DNA from: Flavobacterium sp.
Lineage (GTDB): Bacteria; Bacteroidota; Bacteroidia; Flavobacteriales; Flavobacteriaceae
Assembly (NCBI RefSeq): GCF_021151785.1
Contig: NZ_JAGKWP010000070.1
Coordinates: 1-13,686 of the forward strand
Reading direction: 5' to 3'
Length of the DNA: 13,686 bases
A program made the translations under genes and the position numbers. Every line of letters begins with the position of its first letter. Position 1 is the first letter of the stretch. Below the pieces are notes generated by a model that was given only the letters and a program-made list of their open reading frames with translations, did no database searches and had not been told where the DNA came from. This document shows positions 1 through 6,017 of this stretch, piece after piece.

Positions 1-2201
1 ATATTTTTCTCATCTTCCTGATGAGCTATACACTTGTGGGCTCTGCTCAAAATTCTATTTCTGGAACCATAAAAAATCAAAACAATGACGTAATTTCAAA
101 TGTTGAAATTTCCGTTTCTGACGCTAATATTCACACAAAATCTAATGAAAAAGGCCAGTTTGAAATCAAAAACTTACCTATTGGAAAATGGACTTTAATT
201 TTCAAAAAAGACCAATTCGAAATTAGATCCGAAAACATTATAATCACAAAAGATGAAAACAAAATCATTGAAATTATATTAAATTCTCAAAATCATCATA
301 TTGATGAAGTAATTGTATCTACCGTTTTTAACAAAACACAAAAAGAGAATGTTATGAAAGTAGATCACTTAATCCTGAAAAACATGCAAAATCAAGGAGT
401 GGTTAATCTTTCAGAAGCATTAGCAACTAATCCTGGTGTTACACAATTATCTACAGGAAATTCTATTGGAAAACCTGTTATTCGAGGCTTAAGTGGAAAT
501 AGAGTATTGACTTATGCACAGGGCATTCGACTTGAAAATCAACAATTTGGTGAAGAGCATGGATTAGGATTAAATGGAAACGGAATTGAAAGTGTAGAAA
601 TTATTAAAGGTCCGGCTTCACTTTTATATGGATCTGATGCAATGGGAGGTGTTTTGTATTTTAATCCTGAAAAATATGCCGCAAACGGAAAAACAACCAT
701 TGAATTAAATCAAGTTTTTCACAGTAACACTCAAGGATCTAATACTTCTTTTGGGGTTAAATCTTCTGCAGATAAGTTCAAATTTCTTTTACAAAATAAT
801 TACACCACTCATACCGATTATAAAACTCCTAATGGAGAAACGGTGGTTAATACAAGGTTCATTGAAAAAGATATTAAGTTAGGAACAGCGTATGAAACAT
901 CTCGTTACACCGCCGATTTAAGATACAATTACAATGTTTTAAATTTAGGCTTACCTGAAGAAGGCATAGAAAGCAAATACTTTAGAACACCTTTATATCC
1001 TAGCCAAAAAATAGACAATCATATACTAAGTTTAAACCAAAAGGTTTTTTTTAATAAATCAAGATTGGAATCCTCCATTGGTTATGTTTTTAATAACAGA
1101 AAAGAATTGGAAAGTGCTGAAGAGATTGCACTATATATGAAATTAAAAACATTTAATTATAATCTACGTTATTATTTACCAACTCTTGGGAAATTTGAGT
1201 CAATTTTAGGTGTGCAAGGGTTAAATCAAAAAAATGGTAATTTTGGAGCAGAACGTTTAATTCCAAATGCAACTTTAAATGATGTTGGCATATTTGCTAC
1301 TACACAAGTCAACTTAAATAAACATACTTTCCAATTTGGAATACGTTATGACCATAGAAAAGTAGAAACAGAAACTTTTGGGACAGAAGGAGAAGAAGGT
1401 TTTTTCCCAACTGTAAATAGAAAATTTAAAAGCTTTAATAGTGCTATTGGTTTTAAGTCAAAATGGTCGGAGCAATGGTTAACACGCTTAAATATTGCCA
1501 CTGGATTTAGAGCACCAAATTTATCTGAACTAACCTCTAATGGAGTGCATGAAGGAAGTAACCGTTATGAAATTGGAAACATAAACTTGAAAAACGAACA
1601 AAACGTTCAAATAGATTTAAATATTGATTATACCAAAGATCATTTTGATTTCTTTATAAATGGATTTTATAATCATATCAATAATTACATTTTTATTCAA
1701 CCAACTGGAGATGAAATTGATGGAAATGTGGTATTTAATTATGTACAAAATAATGCAGTTCTTTTTGGAGGTGAAGCAGGCATCCATTTACACCCCCATC
1801 CTTTTGATTGGTTGCACATTACAAGTAGTTACGAAATGGTTGTGGGTCAACAAAGAGGAGAAGCTAATTTACCTTTAATTCCTGCTAACGTTTGGAAAAA
1901 TAATTTTAAAGCCAATTTCAATTTAAATACAACTTTTAAGAATGCTTATTTTTATATTCAAGCGAATTATACCCTAGCTCAAAACAAGGTGAGTGTTTTT
2001 GAAACAAAGACGAATGATTATCTTTTAATTGGATCAGGAATTGGAACAGATGTAGTTTTGAAAAAGTTAAACTTTAAGCTATTTATTTCTGGAACTAATC
2101 TTTTAAACAAAGAATATATTCCCCATTTATCTCGTTTGAAAACTGATGGAATCTATAATATGGGTAGAAATATTGTTTTTGGATTAAATTTTAATCTATA
2201 A
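1..2201 (+). CDS. TonB-dependent outer-membrane receptor, ZnuD-like, 5' end outside the window
   Basis: This is an outer-membrane beta-barrel receptor that imports a ligand using TonB energy. The frame stays open from base 3 with IFLIFL just before the ATG at 21; together with the next residues, ending GSAQ, this reads as the core and cleavage region of a signal peptide, so the real start is probably upstream of the window. Counting from the ATG at 21, residues about 12-88 form a carboxypeptidase-regulatory-like domain, IDEVIVS (94-100) is the usual linker or TonB-box region in this phylum, and about 106-215 is the plug, with VIRGLSGNRV and EIIKGPASLLYGSDAMGG. The rest is barrel, ending in GRNIVFGLNFNL. 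The plug and the C-terminal NLLNKEYIPHLSRLK segment resemble ZnuD-type metal receptors, and a loop carries HLHPHP (bases about 1786-1803). The substrate is not certain; zinc or another metal is a guess from family resemblance. It converges on the biotin genes and is not in their operon. Confidence 0.9.
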   Translation, partial: IFLIFLMSYTLVGSAQNSISGTIKNQNNDVISNVEISVSDANIHTKSNEKGQFEIKNLPIGKWTLIFKKDQFEIRSENIIITKDENKIIEIILNSQNHHIDEVIVSTVFNKTQKENVMKVDHLILKNMQNQGVVNLSEALATNPGVTQLSTGNSIGKPVIRGLSGNRVLTYAQGIRLENQQFGEEHGLGLNGNGIESVEIIKGPASLLYGSDAMGGVLYFNPEKYAANGKTTIELNQVFHSNTQGSNTSFGVKSSADKFKFLLQNNYTTHTDYKTPNGETVVNTRFIEKDIKLGTAYETSRYTADLRYNYNVLNLGLPEEGIESKYFRTPLYPSQKIDNHILSLNQKVFFNKSRLESSIGYVFNNRKELESAEEIALYMKLKTFNYNLRYYLPTLGKFESILGVQGLNQKNGNFGAERLIPNATLNDVGIFATTQVNLNKHTFQFGIRYDHRKVETETFGTEGEEGFFPTVNRKFKSFNSAIGFKSKWSEQWLTRLNIATGFRAPNLSELTSNGVHEGSNRYEIGNINLKNEQNVQIDLNIDYTKDHFDFFINGFYNHINNYIFIQPTGDEIDGNVVFNYVQNNAVLFGGEAGIHLHPHPFDWLHITSSYEMVVGQQRGEANLPLIPANVWKNNFKANFNLNTTFKNAYFYIQANYTLAQNKVSVFETKTNDYLLIGSGIGTDVVLKKLNFKLFISGTNLLNKEYIPHLSRLKTDGIYNMGRNIVFGLNFNL

Positions 2202-2205
2202 ATTT

Positions 2206-2238
2206 AAACCTGTAAGTAAAACACTTACAGGTTTTTTT
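2206..2238 (+). terminator. Intrinsic terminator of the receptor gene, shared hairpin
   Basis: A perfect 12-bp stem (2206-2217 with 2223-2234) encloses a 5-base loop, AAAAC, and on the plus strand runs into seven T (2232-2238). The stop codon of the converging minus-strand gene (2225-2227) lies in the stem. On the minus strand the hairpin is followed by a poorer T-rich tract (TTTAAATTTATAG), so it may also stop the biotin transcript, less efficiently. Confidence 0.85.
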
Positions 2239-3379
2239 CAATCAATATGCTTACAGCATTTCCTCCAAAACCAACAGCGTTAACTAATATTCGTTTTAAA
2301 GGTTTGTCTAATTTTTGAGTATAAAATGGAGAAGAAATGAACACTTGTTTTTGAAGCATTAACAAAGCCAATTCAATACTCAACAATCCTGAAGTAGCAA
2401 AGGTATGTCCTACTTTCCACTTGTTTGAAGTTACTAATGGAATAGATTCACCAAAAAGACACTGTATGGCATGAAACTCTGTAAGATCACCTTGTATAGT
2501 ACCTGGTGCATGCATAATAATAGCATCTATGGAGGATGGTTCAAATTCTGCAATGGCCATTTTCATCGATTTTTGAAAACATAGCGCATCTGTTGAAATA
2601 GATGTTCCGCTACTCAAAACTTCGGTTGCATATCCAATACCAACAATTTTACCTAAAGCCTTTTCAGCTTGTTTTGATAAAATTAGAGCCACAGCAGCTT
2701 CTCCCAAAACCATTGAATTATATTTCTTTGAAAAATCCAAAGCCTTATTAGGGTATTCATCATTGGATTTCGAATATACTTTTAAAGCAGCTAATTGAGC
2801 TAAGGTAAAAGGTGTTAATGGAGCTTCACTAGCACCAACTAAAAAAGTAGAAGAAAATCCTGCTTGCAACCATGCAATACCATTTAGAACCGCATGTAAA
2901 CCCGTAGAACAAGTAATAGAATGAGAAATTTCAGGACCTTGTAATTGCAAATCATGAGAAACCCAACTTGAAATATTGCCTAGAGTTGTTGCCGGTGAAG
3001 TAAAAGTGGAAACTTGTTGTGTATTTTGAAACTCTTCAAAATATTTTTCGAATAATTCTGTTGCTCCACGTGAAGAACCAAAATTAATTCCCATCAATTG
3101 ATCATTTATAGTAGACTCCTGAATGGCTTTTCTGCTAACAAACAAAGCCAACAAAACAGAACGATCTATATGCTTGTATTTAGAATCAGAATCTAGTATT
3201 TTATACAATTCTACTTCCTTGTCTTGATCTATTTTAGAAACAAAACAAACTAACTCACTAATATTCATTTTTGTAAACAAATGATTATTAGTTAAATAAC
3301 TATTCCAAATTTCTTCTTTATCTGTTCCTAAAGCTGAAATTGAAGCACAAGAATGAATATATATGGGTTGTTTTAACAT
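2225..3379 (-). CDS. Beta-ketoacyl synthase-like condensing enzyme in the biotin operon
   Basis: This 384-residue protein has the thiolase-like fold of KAS I/II (FabB/FabF) enzymes, which extend acyl chains by decarboxylative condensation with malonyl-ACP. Visible catalytic residues are Cys157 in ITCSTG, His290 in IIMHAPGT, Lys320 and His325 in SNKWKVGH, and the C-terminal glycine loop NAVGFGGNA (367-375). Spacing matches FabF (Lys to His is 5 residues in both; Cys to first His 133 against 140), so the enzyme looks catalytically competent. The protein is somewhat shorter than FabF (about 410). The usual HGTGT loop reads HAPGT, with Pro in place of the first Thr. Its ATG overlaps the end of bioA by 7 bases (ATGTTAA), which implies translational coupling. 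I infer a role in biotin precursor supply because of this linkage; it is not the housekeeping FabF by context, and it is not a KAS III-type BioZ. Its substrate is unknown. Confidence 0.85.
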   Translation of the reverse strand: MLKQPIYIHSCASISALGTDKEEIWNSYLTNNHLFTKMNISELVCFVSKIDQDKEVELYKILDSDSKYKHIDRSVLLALFVSRKAIQESTINDQLMGINFGSSRGATELFEKYFEEFQNTQQVSTFTSPATTLGNISSWVSHDLQLQGPEISHSITCSTGLHAVLNGIAWLQAGFSSTFLVGASEAPLTPFTLAQLAALKVYSKSNDEYPNKALDFSKKYNSMVLGEAAVALILSKQAEKALGKIVGIGYATEVLSSGTSISTDALCFQKSMKMAIAEFEPSSIDAIIMHAPGTIQGDLTEFHAIQCLFGESIPLVTSNKWKVGHTFATSGLLSIELALLMLQKQVFISSPFYTQKLDKPLKRILVNAVGFGGNAVSILIEKNL

Positions 3380-4650
3380 ATTATTTCATTTAAAGCATCT
3401 TCAATGACTTGATATACTTTGTTCAAACTTTCATCTGATATACAATAAGGTGGTAAAACATAAACAATATTGCCTACAGGACGCAAGATAATTCCTTTAG
3501 AAATAAAAAAATTATACAATTTATTTCTAAAATCGCTGTAATATGTTTGTTGCTCTTCAACTTCTATTTCCAATGCAAAAATTACTCCTTTTACTCGTGT
3601 TGTTTTTACCCTAGGGTGACGCTGTATATAGTGTTGAAAATCTAAATGTAAACGATGAATTCTAGAAATATTATTTTTAGTTTCTTCTGTTTCATGTAGT
3701 GTAATACTCGCTAATGCTGCTGCACAACCCGTTGGATTGGCTGTAAAAGTATGACCATGAAATAAAGCATGATTAATATTTGAACTCACAAAACCATCAT
3801 AAATATCTTGAGTAAACGAAGTTATAGCCATAGGAATTGTACCTCCTGTTAATGCTTTTGATAAACACATCATATCTGGTTTAATACTCAACTGATGAGA
3901 AGCAAATAAAGTTCCCGTTTTACCGAAACCAGTCATTACTTCATCTGCTATTGTAAAAACGCTATTTTGCTTACATATGGTCATTAATTCATCTAAAATA
4001 GTAGCTTCATACATAACCATTCCTGCAGCTCCAAGAACAAGCGGTTCAAAAACAAAAGCAGCCACATTATGATTCAAAATTGCATTCGCTAATGCCTGTT
4101 TACTTTCTTCCTCTTTTCCTTGGATTGGAACAGGTATTCGAACAACATTTAATAAAGAATCTTTAAATGCTTCTGTAAATAAACCAATTCCACTGACAGC
4201 CATGGCGCCAAAAGTATCTCCGTGAAACGCGTCTTCAAAAGCAATAATTGTATCTTTTTTAATTCCTTTATTAAAATGATATTGTAAAGATGCTTTGATA
4301 GCAACTTCAATTGCTGTTGAACCATTATCTGAATAGAAAAATTTCTTCTGATTCGAAGGTAAAATTTGAACTAGTTTTTCTGCTAATTCTACTGCCTTAT
4401 TATGCGTAAAACCACCAAACAAAACATGCTCTAACGTAGTTAATTGTTCATAAATAGCATTCGCAATAATTTTGTTTGAATGCCCAAATGGATTAACCCA
4501 CCATGAAGCAATTGCATCTACATATTGTTTATTATTTTCATCCCATAAAAACTCATTCTTTCCTCTTACTATTGCAGGAAAATGAGAAAAAAGTTGATGT
4601 TGATTATAAGGATGCCAATTATATAAGGCGTCTTTTTCAGAAAGTGTCAT
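3373..4650 (-). CDS. bioA: Adenosylmethionine-8-amino-7-oxononanoate aminotransferase
   Basis: BioA is a cytosolic PLP enzyme that transfers the amino group of S-adenosylmethionine to 8-amino-7-oxononanoate, giving 7,8-diaminononanoate, the second of the last four biotin steps. From the ATG at 4650 the protein has 425 residues, typical for the family, and starts MTLSEKDALYNWHPYNQ. It shows SWWVNPFGHSN, the PLP-phosphate region SDNGSTAIEVA, the cofactor-binding Asp236 in ADEVMTGFGKTG, the Schiff-base Lys265 in LSKALTGG, and HGHTFTANP. An in-frame TTG at 4695 would add 15 residues, but the promoter-like TACCTTTG at 4684-4677 falls inside that extension and the family does not need it. It follows bioD after 68 bases and overlaps the ketoacyl synthase gene by 7 bases. 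Confidence 0.96.
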   Translation of the reverse strand: MTLSEKDALYNWHPYNQHQLFSHFPAIVRGKNEFLWDENNKQYVDAIASWWVNPFGHSNKIIANAIYEQLTTLEHVLFGGFTHNKAVELAEKLVQILPSNQKKFFYSDNGSTAIEVAIKASLQYHFNKGIKKDTIIAFEDAFHGDTFGAMAVSGIGLFTEAFKDSLLNVVRIPVPIQGKEEESKQALANAILNHNVAAFVFEPLVLGAAGMVMYEATILDELMTICKQNSVFTIADEVMTGFGKTGTLFASHQLSIKPDMMCLSKALTGGTIPMAITSFTQDIYDGFVSSNINHALFHGHTFTANPTGCAAALASITLHETEETKNNISRIHRLHLDFQHYIQRHPRVKTTRVKGVIFALEIEVEEQQTYYSDFRNKLYNFFISKGIILRPVGNIVYVLPPYCISDESLNKVYQVIEDALNEIIC

Positions 4651-4676
4651 TTCAAGAATAGATTGGGAATTAAGCA

Positions 4677-4684
4677 CAAAGGTA
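4677..4684 (-). promoter_or_regulatory. Possible internal promoter -7 element before bioA
   Basis: On the minus strand TACCTTTG matches the Bacteroidota -7 consensus TAnnTTTG exactly, 26 bases before the bioA ATG. No TTG lies 17-23 bases upstream, so only half of a promoter is present. If active it would allow bioA and the ketoacyl synthase to be made without bioD. Confidence 0.35.
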
Positions 4685-4718
4685 TAAAAGACCAAGCGTA
4701 AATCGAAATTATAGACAA

Positions 4719-5336
4719 TTATAGGTTAGAAAGTGCATCTTTAAACTTCTCCGCATAATATTTAACCACATTTTCATCAAAATAAGGTTCATTTTCAATT
4801 CTACCTAACATAGGAAGTGAGGATTTTGATAAAATAATATGCTCTGTTGCTTGATTTTCATCTCCAGAAAAAATAATACCAGCTATAGAAATATTCCTTG
4901 ACTTTAAAGCTTCAATCGTTAATAAAGTATGGTTGATACTTCCTAAATAATGTCGTGAAACAACGATAACTTTATAATCAGGCTGAATTAAATCAATTAT
5001 GGTATCCGTTTCGTTTAAAGGAACAAAAACGCCACCTGCACCTTCAATTACTAAATGATTTTTTGTTTTTGGCTCTTTAATTGCATTTAAATCAATCGTA
5101 ACACCTTCAATTGCTGCTGAATAATGCGGACTTGCGGGCGTTTGTAAAGCATAAGCATTCGGATGAAATATTGATTTTGTATTAGATACGCGAGCTTTGA
5201 CTTTATCTGTATCCGAATTATCTAAATCACCCGATTGAATGGGTTTCCAATAATCCGCTTCTAAAGCTTCAACAACAATAGCTGATGCCACTGTTTTACC
5301 TACATCGGTTCCTATTCCTGTAATAAATAATTTCAT
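4719..5336 (-). CDS. bioD: ATP-dependent dethiobiotin synthetase
   Basis: BioD closes the ureido ring: 7,8-diaminononanoate plus CO2 and ATP gives dethiobiotin, in the cytosol, just before BioB. The 205-residue protein begins MKLFITGIGTDVGKT, with the Walker A loop at residues 7-15 (Lys14). The substrate-binding KPIQSG follows at 31-36 and EGAGGVFVPL at 98-107, both hallmarks of the family. It is slightly shorter than the E. coli enzyme (about 225), with a compact C-terminus but no missing core motif. It begins at an ATG (5336) and is the first of the three genes bioD, bioA and ketoacyl synthase, which run in the same direction. A partial promoter element sits 19 bases upstream. Confidence 0.95.
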   Translation of the reverse strand: MKLFITGIGTDVGKTVASAIVVEALEADYWKPIQSGDLDNSDTDKVKARVSNTKSIFHPNAYALQTPASPHYSAAIEGVTIDLNAIKEPKTKNHLVIEGAGGVFVPLNETDTIIDLIQPDYKVIVVSRHYLGSINHTLLTIEALKSRNISIAGIIFSGDENQATEHIILSKSSLPMLGRIENEPYFDENVVKYYAEKFKDALSNL

Positions 5337-5354
5337 AGCTTTATTTTAAAACTA

Positions 5355-5362
5355 CAAAGTTC
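5355..5362 (-). promoter_or_regulatory. Candidate bioD promoter -7 element (GAACTTTG)
   Basis: On the minus strand GAACTTTG matches TAnnTTTG at all fixed positions but the first. It would start RNA about a dozen bases before the bioD ATG. No TTG is found at 17-23 bases upstream. The same GAACTTTGTA decamer occurs in front of katG at 5987-5996. The element overlaps the first of two CGTGAAC heptamers (plus strand 5362-5368 and 5387-5393, 25 bases apart). Confidence 0.4.
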
Positions 5363-5414
5363 GTGAACAATTATGAATTTTTAATACGTGAACTTAGATA
5401 TCTTATATTAAAAC

Positions 5415-5816
5415 TTAAAATTCAAATTTACAGTGCTCACATCGATACTTGTGCTTCGTGTAAAAAGGGAAAATATTTAGCAATAAACCAAAAACAAAAC
5501 TAAATAAAGATTTAAAATCGGATACTGTCGTTAAATATTCTATTGTTGCAGCACCACATTTTGGACATTTTAACAAATCGCCGTGTTCATCTACCGAATA
5601 TTCAGGAATAGAATTCAATATTTGCTTAGCTTGCATAACATCTTCTTTTAGAACCAATAGCTTAACACCACCAATAGCATTACTTAAAAGTGGATCTGTA
5701 TTAATTGTATTTTCATCTTGAAGAAAAACTTCAATACCCTCCGATTCGAGCTTTCCTTTAAACAACATCGCCTCGGCAACATATTGATAAACCGCTATTT
5801 TATGAAATTTAGACAT
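5415..5816 (-). CDS. DUF2007-like domain protein with C-terminal zinc ribbon and hydrophobic segment
   Basis: A 133-residue protein of unknown function. Residues 1 to about 70 (YQYVAEAMLFKGKLESEGI, then GGVKLLVLKEDVMQAKQIL) resemble DUF2007, a small ferredoxin-like fold sometimes called a putative signal-transducing domain. Residues 84-88 are CPKCG and 126-129 CEHC, two CxxC pairs that could hold one zinc ion. Between the pairs is a hydrophobic stretch (about 103-119, FSFVFGLLLNIFPFY) that could be a short membrane segment or hairpin, so the ribbon would be split by it. The ATG at 5816 is the natural start. It lies 78 bases upstream of bioD without a visible terminator, so read-through into the biotin genes is possible, and it is divergent from katG. 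Nothing in the sequence gives a substrate or partner. Confidence 0.8.
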   Translation of the reverse strand: MSKFHKIAVYQYVAEAMLFKGKLESEGIEVFLQDENTINTDPLLSNAIGGVKLLVLKEDVMQAKQILNSIPEYSVDEHGDLLKCPKCGAATIEYLTTVSDFKSLFSFVFGLLLNIFPFYTKHKYRCEHCKFEF

Positions 5817-5986
5817 GGGATTTATTTAAAACATAAAATTGATATAAAATTAGGTATAAAAGAGAAATTAAATTCAATATATTCAATAATCAAAAACTAT
5901 CACGTACTTAGGTTAATTATTGATTTTATCTATATAAAAATAAAAACAAACATGCTCAGCTAATAAAAATCGATTCATAAAACCGT

Positions 5987-5994
5987 GAACTTTG
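5987..5994 (+). promoter_or_regulatory. Candidate katG promoter -7 element in the 201-base divergent gap
   Basis: GAACTTTG is a 7-of-8 match to the family -7 element TAnnTTTG and lies 23 bases before the katG ATG; no TTG is at the right distance. The gap 5817-6017 is very AT-rich. It also holds an 8-bp inverted repeat (TCAATAAT at 5883-5890, ATTATTGA at 5916-5923) of uncertain meaning. No recognisable OxyR or other peroxide-regulator site could be assigned. Confidence 0.4.
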
Positions 5995-6017
5995 TAAATA
6001 ATAAAAACGCTATTATT

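Noticed and set aside
4651..4695. Extension of BioA to a TTG start.
   Set aside because: The extra 15 residues have no match to the family, and a -7 element lies in this stretch; the ATG at 4650 gives normal BioA length.
5883..5923. Inverted repeat TCAATAAT / ATTATTGA in the gap upstream of katG as an operator.
   Set aside because: Eight A/T-rich base pairs with a 25-base spacer are expected by chance in such sequence; not enough for a call.
5718..5963. Plus-strand reading frame of 81 codons running across the DUF2007-like gene start and into the katG leader.
   Set aside because: It is antisense to a gene with recognisable motifs, rich in Ile, Lys and Asn as expected of AT-rich noncoding sequence, and has no domain.
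5985..6017. Extension of KatG to a GTG start.
   Set aside because: It would put 11 polar residues before a good signal peptide and start inside the presumed promoter.
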